A program made the position numbers and the translations under genes. 64,000 bases of DNA, from assembly GCA_910586205.1 (NCBI GenBank), contig CAJUGD010000002.1:1-64000 (forward strand). Direction: 5' to 3'. Below are positions 44,071 through 52,539 of the stretch, one piece after another. Position 1 is the stretch's first letter, and each line of letters opens with the position of its first letter. A model generated the notes under the pieces. The model made no database searches and was not told the origin of the DNA. It worked only from the letters and a program-made list of their open reading frames with translations. The stretch is from an uncultured Lachnospiraceae bacterium (GTDB lineage: Bacteria > Bacillota > Clostridia > Lachnospirales > Lachnospiraceae).

Positions 44071-44661
44071 TTAAATCAAATTCCCCTTATAATCCATCAG
44101 AGAAACCTGAATAATATGTACACCGATTCGGATCTGATCTCCCGTCAAAACCCGAATGGCCTTTTCTCCTACAGCCGTCTGGCGCACCTTTCTGCGCAGT
44201 TCCACCGGAAAGCCTGGGTCTAAGCTTTTCACATAAACCTGATCCTTATATTGAAAAATATCACACTGCTTCGGCGCCACATCCTTTCCGGAAAGCACAA
44301 TATCATTTCCTGTTTCCGCGCTTCCTATAAGGATATGTTCCTCCGGATTCAGCACATAGTTTCCTGAATTTTGCCCTGTCACTGATATCTGTACCACAAG
44401 GCGGCCTCCCAGGGCAGTCTCCTGCCTGTTCCCGGAATTCTCCATCTCAATAGGAGCCGCCTGATTATTCTGGACAAATACATTTTTCCTGCCTCGGCTG
44501 TTCTTTAAGGCTTCGCTTAAAGCCTGCTCCTTCAGCCGTTTTTGGTACTGCTCCTTTTTTTCTCTATGTTTTTTCAGATAACGGTTGACTATCACGATCA
44601 CAAGCAGCAGCAATGCAGCCGCAACCGCAAAGTACCATTTCTCCTTTATGATATCCAGCAT
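44071..44661 (-). CDS. membrane-anchored FHA domain protein
   Basis: A 196-residue protein with one N-terminal membrane helix (about 9-27, V-A-A-A-L-L-L-L-V-I-V-I-V), a basic coil (about 30-60) and a C-terminal FHA domain (about 90-190). The FHA core is degenerate: H-I-L-I-G-S-A-E-T-G-N-D-I stands for the first loop, but V-A-P-K-Q-C-D-I replaces the usual S-R-x-H. It may dock on EssC or the VWA protein. GGAGG lies 8 bases before the ATG. Confidence 0.8.
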   Translation of the reverse strand: MLDIIKEKWYFAVAAALLLLVIVIVNRYLKKHREKKEQYQKRLKEQALSEALKNSRGRKNVFVQNNQAAPIEMENSGNRQETALGGRLVVQISVTGQNSGNYVLNPEEHILIGSAETGNDIVLSGKDVAPKQCDIFQYKDQVYVKSLDPGFPVELRRKVRQTAVGEKAIRVLTGDQIRIGVHIIQVSLMDYKGNLI

Positions 44662-44690
44662 TATCTGCCCCTCCTGGTTCTATTTATCCC

Positions 44691-46490
44691 TTATCCGTTG
44701 ATCTGCCTTACCTGAACCCGAAGTCTGGCTGACCCCATTCCGATAATGCTCCCTGACTTTAACTCTGCCTCTGTTATCCGGTTAGGATTCTCATTTAAAA
44801 AGGTTCCGTTCTTAGAATCCAGATCACGCAGATACATCCTGCCGTCCCGAAGCACAATCTCACAGTGACGCCCGGACATGGTCCGGTTATTGGAAATACA
44901 TACCATGCACTCCCGGCTTCTTCCAATGGTGATCGTATCTGTCATATTCACCTGATACACCAGATCCGGGGAATCCAGATCAAAAAGCTCAAGCTGATAA
45001 GTCTTAAGCCCCATCTCCGGATAGTCAAAAAGCCTTCGGGTACAGTCATCGTCATCATCTAAAATCAGTGATACCGTAGAACTGCTGACAGTAGACGGCT
45101 CCTCCTGAGGCGTTTCCAAAGTCTCAAAAGACTCTACCTGGCTGTCCTTGCGCTTCTTTAAAACAACCACCGCAATCGCTGCCGCCAAAGCCGCCCCGAT
45201 GACAAGGAAAATCCACAGCCGTTCCTTCAGACTGCTCACAAGCTTTTCCCACTTCGTAGGCTCTGCCGGCACCTCCTCTGTCACAGGCGCTTTGATCCCA
45301 AACTCGGCTGTGTTTGATACAGGATTGCTCTCCATGGACAAGTCATAAATATTCGTACAGGATATCGTGTAATCTCCTGGCTTTAAATCATTGGTAAAAG
45401 TCAGAAACACTTCATTGGCATTGTCCGTACTCACACTGACACCTGCCACAGCCGCCACATTTTTCTCATTCCCGCTGTTTTCATCCTGCCATGTGACCAT
45501 GTAAGCCGCCGCCGCGTCCGCGCCCTTAACCGGCTCTGAAAATTCCAGCTTTACCTGATTATCTGTAATCTTCTCTACCTTAAGAATCGTTGGATTTGTC
45601 ACGTCCTCCATATGCCTGGCTACCAGCACATCCCTGGTAATGGTCTGGTTCGAGCTAGTCTTGATGGTAAAAGTCTCCATACTGTTGCTGGCAACATTGC
45701 TGGATGCCTGCAGTTTCAGCACCTGAACTTCACCCATCCCCTGTGCAAAACCATCTAAAAGAGTGGCTGCCTCCTCCTTGCCGAAGACCACAAGCTGCCC
45801 TCCGGAGGTTCTGGCAAATTCACCGAAATTGTTGATGTTCTCCCGAGCCGTATCCGTAATTCCGTAGGCATAGGCCGGAATCCCCTTGCGCTTCAGATTT
45901 TCCTGAGCCTCCTGAGCCACTGTTTTTCCAATGGTAAAATCCTCTCCGTCTGATATGACGATAAGAACCTTTCTTTTGCATACATCCGAAGGAACCTGCT
46001 CCGCCCGGTCTGCAGCCATGCTGATAGCCTCAAACAGCAATGTCTTATTATCCACATTGTCAATGGTTTCCATCACAGCCAGGGTATCCTCTGCACTGTG
46101 ATCCTCCGGAAGCTTCAGCTCCACCTGCTCTCCAAAAGTATAGAGTGCCATCCGGTCTTCTGGCCTTATAGAGCCTTCAAAGCTCTGAATAGACTGTTTG
46201 ATGTCATCAAAATAAGCCTCTGGCATGGAATTGGATACATCCAGCAGCACATAATAATAGACGGGCTGCCCTGACTCAGAAAAAGGAATGCTCTCCTTAA
46301 GCTCCAGCTTTTCCTTTCCCAAATACACCTCTGCCACGTCTTCTCCGATTCCCCACCCATAGGCCGTCACTTCAGGCATATTGACATATACCTGCTCTAA
46401 GGAAGGATTCTCGTCAGCCGCACTCACCATGCCATAGCAGCACACGCCTGCCAAAAATAGTACACCTGTCACCAAACTTCGTAGTTTCAT
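44691..46490 (-). CDS. secreted-anchored VWA and FHA domain protein
   Basis: A protein of about 599 residues. A signal peptide (M-K-L-R-S-L-V-T-G-V-L-F-L-A, cut after about 24) leads to an extracytoplasmic von Willebrand A domain (about 75-250) with the metal site D-V-S-N-S and T-L-L-F. A beta-sandwich follows (about 280-390), then one membrane helix (about 422-444), then a cytoplasmic FHA domain (about 510-595; I-G-R-S-R-E-C, S-G-R-H-C, N-G-T-F-L-N). It spans the membrane and could link outside binding to the motor. A TTG at 46514 overlapping the preceding stop is another possible start. Confidence 0.85.
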   Translation of the reverse strand: MKLRSLVTGVLFLAGVCCYGMVSAADENPSLEQVYVNMPEVTAYGWGIGEDVAEVYLGKEKLELKESIPFSESGQPVYYYVLLDVSNSMPEAYFDDIKQSIQSFEGSIRPEDRMALYTFGEQVELKLPEDHSAEDTLAVMETIDNVDNKTLLFEAISMAADRAEQVPSDVCKRKVLIVISDGEDFTIGKTVAQEAQENLKRKGIPAYAYGITDTARENINNFGEFARTSGGQLVVFGKEEAATLLDGFAQGMGEVQVLKLQASSNVASNSMETFTIKTSSNQTITRDVLVARHMEDVTNPTILKVEKITDNQVKLEFSEPVKGADAAAAYMVTWQDENSGNEKNVAAVAGVSVSTDNANEVFLTFTNDLKPGDYTISCTNIYDLSMESNPVSNTAEFGIKAPVTEEVPAEPTKWEKLVSSLKERLWIFLVIGAALAAAIAVVVLKKRKDSQVESFETLETPQEEPSTVSSSTVSLILDDDDDCTRRLFDYPEMGLKTYQLELFDLDSPDLVYQVNMTDTITIGRSRECMVCISNNRTMSGRHCEIVLRDGRMYLRDLDSKNGTFLNENPNRITEAELKSGSIIGMGSARLRVQVRQING

Positions 46491-46510
46491 CTCCTCTTTA
46501 TCCTCTCTGT

Positions 46511-47131
46511 TCAAAGATTATCATACTTTTCAGAACTATCTGCCTCTAAACATGCTAAGATCATCTTTACACACAGATCCGTCCCCAGCTTGCCGCTGTT
46601 TAAGCTAAGATGGTAATTCTTTGGGTTTCCCCACTCATTACCGCTGTAATATTGATAATAATCCCGGCGCCTCTGGTCAATCTCCCGAATACGCGCCTCC
46701 ATTTTCTTTGGGCTTTCCCCTGTCTCTAACCGGCTCATGCGCTCCGCCCGTTTTTTCATTCCTGCACAGATAAACACATGAAACCCATTCTCCACTATAA
46801 TATCAGAACACCTTCCGATAATCACACAGGGGCCTGCCTGCTCCAGCCTGCGGATAATCTGGGACTGAGCCATAAAAAGCTGATCCTGCACCGGAACCTC
46901 ATAGAGCACAGAAAAAGGATTCACCGACACATATTCATGGTCTGTCCGATCCTGATGCCGGAGAAATTCATCATGGGCATGGAATACATCCTCCGCAATG
47001 TTGCTGTCCTGCGCTGCCATGGAAATGATTTCCTTATCATAAAACGGAATCCCAAGTTTTTCTGCCAAGCAAAACCCGATCTCCCGTCCTCCGCTTCCAA
47101 ACTCACGACTGATGGTAATCACTTTCTTCAT
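46511..47131 (-). CDS. cytidylate kinase-like family protein
   Basis: A 206-residue P-loop protein of the cytidylate-kinase-like group. It begins V-I-T-I-S-R-E-F-G-S-G-G-R-E-I-G (Walker A variant), with Y-D-K-E-I-I and a V-I-I-G-R-C-S-D-I motif, and an R-x-x-R-x-x-x-x-Y lid helix (E-I-D-Q-R-R-R-D-Y-Y). True Cmk proteins differ in the NMP domain. The substrate is unknown. It precedes the VWA gene closely, so it heads the type VII operon, perhaps only as a passenger. Confidence 0.82.
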   Translation of the reverse strand: MKKVITISREFGSGGREIGFCLAEKLGIPFYDKEIISMAAQDSNIAEDVFHAHDEFLRHQDRTDHEYVSVNPFSVLYEVPVQDQLFMAQSQIIRRLEQAGPCVIIGRCSDIIVENGFHVFICAGMKKRAERMSRLETGESPKKMEARIREIDQRRRDYYQYYSGNEWGNPKNYHLSLNSGKLGTDLCVKMILACLEADSSEKYDNL

Positions 47132-47448
47132 AAATTATGCCTCCTCTTTCTGTGAAGTCCGGACACATCTCCGTGCCGATTGTTTTGTATATGTCAGGAC
47201 TCATAAGACCATGAATCCTTAAGCCTGCAGCACACGTCCGCTGCGCTCCCTTAGTATACCATATCCAACTCTTTCCTTCAAGATAACTTTCCCTTTGTTC
47301 TCTTGCATTCTTGTCCCTAATTGGATACAATGATGTTGGGGTCAAAAGGTCTTTTGCCCCCTCTGATACTGGATTGTTCTGTACTTTGTACTCCCGCAAT
47401 CCTCATACAATAAAAGCATTGCAAAAAAATAATAGCAGGGAGAATTAG
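47132..47448. other. intergenic region upstream of the type VII operon
   Basis: This 317-base gap contains a hairpin at 47338-47360 (GGGGTCAAAAG with CTTTTGCCCC) that lacks a T run on either strand. A minus-strand frame at 47103-47399 runs across the hairpin and overlaps the kinase start; it has no ribosome binding site. I found no promoter for the type VII operon that I would defend. Confidence 0.5.
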
Positions 47449-47946
47449 ATGGACATCAGAAAAACTACAATGGAAGATTTAGACACTGTATTAGACCTTT
47501 ATGCCAAGGCACGGCAATTTATGCGTGAAAATGGAAACCCTGATCAATGGGGCCAGAACCGTCCTCCAAAAGAACAGGTTATAGATGATATTAAACGGGG
47601 ATGCAGCTTTCTGTGTACAGAAGGCAAAAATGTCTTGGGGACCTTTTATTATGCTAAGGAAACAGAACCAGACTATGCCCAGATCTATGACGGTGCCTGG
47701 CTCAACCAGGAGCCTTACGGCGTCATGCACCGTGTAGCTTCACCTGGAATCAAAAAGGGTGTCGGCACTTTCTGCCTCCTTTGGTGCTTCAGGCAAAGCG
47801 GAGGCAATCTTCGGATCGACACACACCAGGACAATCTTCCCATGCAGAAAATGCTGGAAAAAAATGGGTTTCGCCATTGCGGAACCATCTATTTAAAGGA
47901 CAATAGCCCGCGGCTTGCTTATCAGAAAACAGCGTCGGATAAATAA
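47449..47946 (+). CDS. GNAT family N-acetyltransferase
   Basis: A 165-residue GNAT-fold protein. It opens M-D-I-R-K-T-T-M-E-D-L-D. The later beta-strand/loop region P-G-I-K-K-G-V-G-T-F (acetyl-CoA site in place of Q/R-x-x-G-x-A/G) and I-D-T-H-Q-D-N-L-P-M-Q-K-M-L-E-K-N-G-F are typical. The substrate is unknown. It is a single gene read against the type VII operon, with AGGGAG upstream. Confidence 0.85.
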   Translation: MDIRKTTMEDLDTVLDLYAKARQFMRENGNPDQWGQNRPPKEQVIDDIKRGCSFLCTEGKNVLGTFYYAKETEPDYAQIYDGAWLNQEPYGVMHRVASPGIKKGVGTFCLLWCFRQSGGNLRIDTHQDNLPMQKMLEKNGFRHCGTIYLKDNSPRLAYQKTASDK

Positions 47947-48122
47947 TAATTCATTATAAAACTCAAAATATGAGTAACTATATACCAATATAATTTTTGA
48001 CTTTCCCCTCAGAAAATGGTATATTATTTGCAAGTAGTTACATATTTTGCCAATCCATACTAATGACAAAAATTCGTTATGATTTAAGAAACCAATATCA
48101 AACAGAAAGGAGTAAAAAGCCT

Positions 48123-48551
48123 ATGAGCGATGCAGAAAAAATGATTCTTGAAAAATTAGACGCATTAACAAAGGAAGTCCATGAGATCAAAGAAGAAACT
48201 TTGACAACCAACGAGAAGCTTAATCAAACCAATGAAAGGCTTGACCAAACCAATCAAAGGCTTGACCAAACCAATCAAAAGCTTGACCAAACCAGCGAAA
48301 CCCTTGAGCAGAAAATCGGCCAATGCAATGAAAGCATAAACCAGGTCAGGGACATGGCTCTGCAGACCCAACTGCTGATCGAAAACGAAATCAGCAAAAA
48401 AATCAACATTATCGGTGAAGGCCATGATTTCTTAAAAATGCGGTTAGAAGAAGCCCTCCGTCTGGAAAAAGCACGGGAGCGCATGGAATTAGAGATCGTT
48501 GATCTGCGGATGGAAGTCAAAAAAATCAAAGCCCACTTAAATATTGCATAA
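48123..48551 (+). CDS. coiled-coil protein with seven-residue tandem repeats
   Basis: A 142-residue almost fully helical protein. Residues about 29-63 hold five seven-residue units of the type N-Q-R-L-D-Q-T, matching the coiled-coil heptad. The rest is charged helix. The ATG at 48123 has AAAGGAG 10 bases upstream; an ATG at 47997 would add an unlikely 42 residues. No family was recognised. A structural or oligomerisation role is plausible. Confidence 0.65.
   Translation: MSDAEKMILEKLDALTKEVHEIKEETLTTNEKLNQTNERLDQTNQRLDQTNQKLDQTSETLEQKIGQCNESINQVRDMALQTQLLIENEISKKINIIGEGHDFLKMRLEEALRLEKARERMELEIVDLRMEVKKIKAHLNIA
48208..48300 (+). repeat. 21-bp tandem repeats within the coiled-coil gene
   Basis: About four copies of a 21-base unit (aaGCTTGACCAAACCAATCAA) lie head to tail. 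Each encodes one heptad. Neighbouring copies are nearly identical in DNA, so copy number may vary between strains. Confidence 0.8.
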
Positions 48552-48635
48552 CTCCCTGCCCTTAAGGTTTATGCTGAGTCAAGTGCCTTTGTAAGCACAG
48601 CCCCTCCCCCTTGCTCATGGAAATAAACCTTATTA

Positions 48636-48657
48636 TCAGACACACTCTAGTGCTGGC
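48636..48657 (+). repeat. relic of the TCAGACACACTCTAGTGCT dispersed repeat
   Basis: These 22 bases match the minus-strand end of the repeat unit at 51222-51270, including the CTAGTGCT part. Only this fragment is present. Confidence 0.5.
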
Positions 48658-48660
48658 AGA

Positions 48661-48706
48661 ATCCGGCAAAGTACAGTTTTCTTCCTGTGCCTTTGCCGGA
48701 TTTTTT
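48661..48706 (+). terminator. terminator after the coiled-coil gene
   Basis: ATCCGGCAAAG (48661-48671) pairs with CTTTGCCGGAT (48691-48701), and T residues follow to 48706. It stops plus-strand transcription before the opposing argD. Confidence 0.85.
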
Positions 48707-48760
48707 ATCTTATCTTTCCGTTTTCTGTCAGCCTCTCTTACAGATTCTTCCGTGATAATC

Positions 48761-49972
48761 TTATAAATTCATAATTCCCGCCTCAATCGCTGCCTGAAGC
48801 CGCCTTACCATCTCATCCACATCTTCCCGCTCAATGATAAGAGGGGGGACAAACCGGATCACATTGCTGCCTGCGCTGATTAAGACCAAACGCTGCTCAA
48901 GCAAAGCATTTTTCACCACCGGCGCCACCGGCCACGCAAATTCCAGGCCCTGCATCAGCCCCCTTCCCCGGTGGGCCTTCACACAGCCATATTGATCCAT
49001 GACCTGTTCCAGCTTCTGCCACAGATAGTCCCCGATTTCCCTCACATGCTCCACAAGCTTCCATTCCTCAAAAAGATCCAGCACCTTAGAAGCTGCTGCA
49101 CACACAAGCGGATTTCCCCCATAGGTAGTTCCATGATCTCCCGGCACAATGGCAGACGCCGCTTTCCCCTGTGCAAGAAACGCCCCGACAGGAACCCCGT
49201 TTCCCAGGGCTTTGGCCACTGACATCCCATCCGGACTTACTCCATAAGCCTGCCAGGCAAACATATGGCCGCTTCTTCCCATGCCGCATTGAATCTCATC
49301 TAACAGAAGCAATGCATCGTGCTCATCACACAGCATACGCACTCCCTTTAAAAACTCCTCTGAAGCAGGATAAATACCGCCTTCCCCCTGAATCGTCTCC
49401 ATAATGACTCCGCAGGTTTTCTCACTCCACACTGCCTTTACGCTGTCCAGATCATTAAAATCCGCAAACCGGATTCCAGGAACCAAAGGTGCAAACGGTT
49501 CCTGGTAATGATCGTTTCCGGTCACAGAAAGGGCCCCCAAGGTTCTCCCATGGAAAGAATGCCTCATGGCAATGATCTCATAATCCGTGCCCATTCCCTT
49601 ATTATAGGCATATCTTTTCGCAATCTTCAGCAGTCCCTCTATAGCTTCCGCGCCGCTGTTGGTAAAAAACACCTTCTCCATGCCAGAAGCCTTCAAAAGC
49701 TTTTCTCCGGCTTCAATAGAAGGCACATTGTAAAACAAATTAGACGTATGGCACAGCTTGTCCATCTGCACCTTCAGCGCCTCATTGAATTCCCTGCAGT
49801 TGTATCCCAAACCCATTACAGCGATTCCTGCCCCAAAATCCAGATATTCCTTTCCGTCCGTATCATACAGGCATATTCCCTCCCCCCGGTCAAACACAAC
49901 GGGAAAACGGTTATAGACCTTATACAATGCCTGCTCCGCCCGATCTATATATTGCTGTTTCTCCATATTCAT
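48761..49972 (-). CDS. argD: acetylornithine aminotransferase
   Basis: A 403-residue class III PLP aminotransferase that makes N-acetylornithine from the semialdehyde. F-F-T-N-S-G-A-E-A-I-E, H-G-R-T-L-G (cofactor region), L-L-L-D-E-I-Q-C-G-M-G-R (about 222-233) and S-V-A-K-A-L-G-N-G-V-P (PLP lysine, about 252) are all in place. The start at 49972 has AAAGGA 6 bases upstream. It is the last gene of the argC-J-B-D operon. Confidence 0.95.
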   Translation of the reverse strand: MNMEKQQYIDRAEQALYKVYNRFPVVFDRGEGICLYDTDGKEYLDFGAGIAVMGLGYNCREFNEALKVQMDKLCHTSNLFYNVPSIEAGEKLLKASGMEKVFFTNSGAEAIEGLLKIAKRYAYNKGMGTDYEIIAMRHSFHGRTLGALSVTGNDHYQEPFAPLVPGIRFADFNDLDSVKAVWSEKTCGVIMETIQGEGGIYPASEEFLKGVRMLCDEHDALLLLDEIQCGMGRSGHMFAWQAYGVSPDGMSVAKALGNGVPVGAFLAQGKAASAIVPGDHGTTYGGNPLVCAAASKVLDLFEEWKLVEHVREIGDYLWQKLEQVMDQYGCVKAHRGRGLMQGLEFAWPVAPVVKNALLEQRLVLISAGSNVIRFVPPLIIEREDVDEMVRRLQAAIEAGIMNL

Positions 49973-50046
49973 TTATATTCCTTTCGATTCACTCATTTTC
50001 CCATTCCGAATTGTTCTACTGTGAAAGTCTCGAATCTGCCGGAGGC

Positions 50047-50108
50047 GCACAGCAACCCCTCTTTCATTTATGGTGGTGCCCTAAGCGGGGCATGAGGGGT
50101 TACTGTGC
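50047..50108. repeat. long imperfect palindrome between argB and argD
   Basis: GCACAGcAACCCCTC and GAGGGGTTaCTGTGC form a 14-pair stem broken by one mismatch. Within the loop ATGCCCC and a GGGCAC pair again. No T run follows, so this is not a normal terminator. It may be a processing or stability hairpin in the arg transcript, or a repeat element. Confidence 0.6.
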
Positions 50109-50131
50109 CTTTCTGCCAGCCTCATAAAGAT

Positions 50132-51031
50132 TTACTCTCCGGAATGATAATACCGTTCATCCCCATCCCTCAAAATGGCGGTACCGATTCCCTTATTCGT
50201 AAAGATCTCCAGCAGCAGGCAATGAGGAATCCGTCCATCCAAAATATGTACCCGGTTCACCCCGTTTTGAATCGCATCAATACAGTTCTGCATTTTCGGC
50301 AGCATACCGCCTCCTAAGCCGCCTCCATTCACAAACTCCTGGGCTTCCTTTACTGTGATCTCTGAAATCAAAGTGCTCTTATCCTGGAAGTCCCGGAATA
50401 CCCCCTCTACATCTGTCAGAAATGCCAGCTTCTCCGCATTTACAGCCCTGGCAATGGCGCAGGCTGCATCATCCGCATTAATATTATAACTCAGGAATTT
50501 TTCATCAAATCCAATGGGGCAGATAATCGGCAGAAAATCCTTTTCCAGCAGATCATAAATCACTTTTGGATTCACCTCTTTGATCTCTCCCACAAAGCCA
50601 ATATCCTCGCCGCCGGAATATTTCTTTTCACACCGAAGCATCATCCCATCTTTGCCGCTGATCCCCACTGCCTTTACTCCCAGCTCATTGACCAACTGTA
50701 CCAGGCTTTTGTTTACCTTATTTAATACCATCTCGGCGATCTCCATGGTCGGCTCGTCTGTCACCCGCAGGCCATTGACAAAATGAGGCTCCATGCCCAC
50801 CTTTTCCAGCCAGCGGCTGATCTCCTTCCCTCCGCCGTGAACAATGATCGGCTTAAACCCAACCAGCTTTAAAAGCACTACATCCTGAATCACCCGGTGC
50901 TTTAGTTCCTCGTCCACCATCGCGCTTCCGCCGTACTTTACCACGATGATTTTCCTGTTAAACCGCTGAATATAAGGCAGGGCTTCAATGAGCACCTCTG
51001 CCTTCTGCATCACACTTTTATCCATTTCCAT
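50132..51031 (-). CDS. argB: acetylglutamate kinase
   Basis: A 299-residue amino acid kinase that phosphorylates N-acetylglutamate, the second step of arginine synthesis. V-V-K-Y-G-G-S-A-M (about 30-38), I-I-V-H-G-G-G-K-E-I (about 62-71) and A-F-L-T-D-V-E-G-V (about 210) fit the family. The N-terminal helix (about 1-25) is typical of the hexameric, arginine-inhibited type, so feedback control is likely. Confidence 0.95.
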   Translation of the reverse strand: MEMDKSVMQKAEVLIEALPYIQRFNRKIIVVKYGGSAMVDEELKHRVIQDVVLLKLVGFKPIIVHGGGKEISRWLEKVGMEPHFVNGLRVTDEPTMEIAEMVLNKVNKSLVQLVNELGVKAVGISGKDGMMLRCEKKYSGGEDIGFVGEIKEVNPKVIYDLLEKDFLPIICPIGFDEKFLSYNINADDAACAIARAVNAEKLAFLTDVEGVFRDFQDKSTLISEITVKEAQEFVNGGGLGGGMLPKMQNCIDAIQNGVNRVHILDGRIPHCLLLEIFTNKGIGTAILRDGDERYYHSGE

Positions 51032-51067
51032 AATCGTTTCTCCTACTTAATAATACCACTCAGAACA

Positions 51068-51233
51068 CTAGTACTCCATCCGGCCAGTAACTGCACTTTC
51101 AGCACCGTCTATTTTGCCATCTGCTGCGTTGTCGTTAGTCAACGATGCCACCGCATCGTCTCCCTCCTCCGCCTTGCAGACTGACAAATTATCCGGCACT
51201 GGCAGTGCAATTTCTGACCGGATGGAGCACTAG
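51068..51233. repeat. palindromic dispersed-type repeat element between argJ and argB
   Basis: The ends are inverted repeats of about 32 bases: CTAGTACTCCATCCGGCCAG at 51068 against CTAGTGCTCCATCCGGTCAG read from 51233. The centre contains smaller palindromes (GATGC-CACC-GCATC; CGTTG...CAACG). No open frame fits. It may be a MITE or REP-type element. Confidence 0.55.
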
Positions 51234-51270
51234 AGCGTGTCTGACGGAAAGCAATTTTCAGACACACTCT
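51232..51270. repeat. palindromic hairpin at the argJ stop codon
   Basis: AGAGCGTGTCTGA (51232-51244) pairs with TCAGACACACTCT (51258-51270) around a 13-base loop. It covers the argJ stop codon and adjoins the element at 51068-51233. Fragments recur at 24344 and 48636. There is no T run. Confidence 0.65.
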
Positions 51271-52492
51271 AAGACCGGTAGTCTGCATTGATTTTCACAT
51301 AATCAAACGTCAAATCACATCCCCAGGCCGTTGCCGTTGCACTTCCCATTTTCACGTCTGCAATGGCAGTCACCTCTGGCTCAGAAAGAATCTTGGTAGC
51401 TTCCTCCTCACTATAAGCAAGGGCCACCCCATTCTCAATAATCTGCAGCCGCCCTGCCTTGCTTTCAAAGAACAGATCCACCTTCTCCGGATCAAACTGA
51501 GCCCCTGAATAGCCCATGGCGCACAAAATTCTTCCCCAGTTAGCATCATGTCCGAAAATCGCCGCCTTTGTCAGATTAGAGGTAATAATCGACTTAGACA
51601 GCGTAACTGCCTGCTCCTTGCTCTCGGCGCCCTTTACCTTTACCTCAAACAAAGCCGTGCATCCTTCCCCATCCCCGGCCATTTTCTTTGCCAAAGTCTC
51701 ATTGACCACATTGAGTGCCTGACAGAATATCTCATAATCCTGATTTTTTTCCGTGATCTCCGGATTTCCTGCCATGCCATTGGCCAAAAGCAGCACTGTA
51801 TCATTGGTGGAGGTGTCTCCGTCCACTGAGATCATATTGTAAGTATCTTTAATATCCTCACTGAGCGCTTCCTGCAAAAGTTCTTTGGAAATAGCCAAAT
51901 CCGTGGTCACAAAAGCCAGCATGGTACACATGTCCGGATGAATCATTCCAGAACCTTTGCACATTCCTCCCACGGTTACGGTTCTTCCGCTGATCTCCAC
52001 CTGCACAGCCGCTTCCTTCTTTTTGGTGTCTGTGGTCATAATGGCCTGTGCCGCCGCTGTGCCTCCTTTAAGCTCTCCTGACAGACAGGGAGCCATCGCT
52101 TCCACACCTGCCTTGATCCGGTCTATTGGAAGCTGCATTCCAATAACCCCTGTGGATGCCACCAGCACCGCCTCCTCCGGAATCTTTAAAGCCGCAGATG
52201 CTGCCCTGGCCGTCTCCCGGCAATAACCTAGTCCCTCTTTGCCGGTACAGGCATTGGCAATCCCTGCATTAACCACAACGGCCTGAGCAAATTCTGACTC
52301 GCTCACAATCCTCTGATCCCATTTAACGGGAGCCGCCTTTACCACATTTCTGGTAAATGTTCCTGCCGCCCTGCATGGCGTCTCACTGAAAATCAGCGCC
52401 ATATCGTCCCGATCCTTGTATTTGATTCCCGCGGCCGTGGAAGCCGCGCAGAATCCAGCCGCAGCCGTCACACCACCTTCAATTCTTTTCAT
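51269..52492 (-). CDS. argJ: bifunctional glutamate N-acetyltransferase / ornithine acetyltransferase
   Basis: A 407-residue enzyme that transfers acetyl groups from acetylornithine to glutamate and often can use acetyl-CoA. It cleaves itself at a conserved Thr. Here K-G-S-G-M-I-H-P-D-M-C-T-M-L places that Thr near residue 190, with Cys instead of the more usual Ala before it. The C-terminal T-A-W-G-C-D-L-T-F-D-Y-V is also characteristic. It restores acetylglutamate, so no ArgA is needed. Confidence 0.95.
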   Translation of the reverse strand: MKRIEGGVTAAAGFCAASTAAGIKYKDRDDMALIFSETPCRAAGTFTRNVVKAAPVKWDQRIVSESEFAQAVVVNAGIANACTGKEGLGYCRETARAASAALKIPEEAVLVASTGVIGMQLPIDRIKAGVEAMAPCLSGELKGGTAAAQAIMTTDTKKKEAAVQVEISGRTVTVGGMCKGSGMIHPDMCTMLAFVTTDLAISKELLQEALSEDIKDTYNMISVDGDTSTNDTVLLLANGMAGNPEITEKNQDYEIFCQALNVVNETLAKKMAGDGEGCTALFEVKVKGAESKEQAVTLSKSIITSNLTKAAIFGHDANWGRILCAMGYSGAQFDPEKVDLFFESKAGRLQIIENGVALAYSEEEATKILSEPEVTAIADVKMGSATATAWGCDLTFDYVKINADYRS

Positions 52493-52539
52493 ATTATTCC
52501 TCCTCGTTTTCTATACAGCAGTTCAGACACTGAAGCTGC

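Noticed and set aside
47103..47399. Minus-strand open frame of 98 codons upstream of the cytidylate kinase-like gene
   Set aside because: No ribosome binding site, overlaps the start of the kinase gene in another frame, and runs through a hairpin.
48208..48300. Direct repeats considered as a CRISPR array
   Set aside because: Units are contiguous 21-mers without spacers and lie in frame in a coding region.
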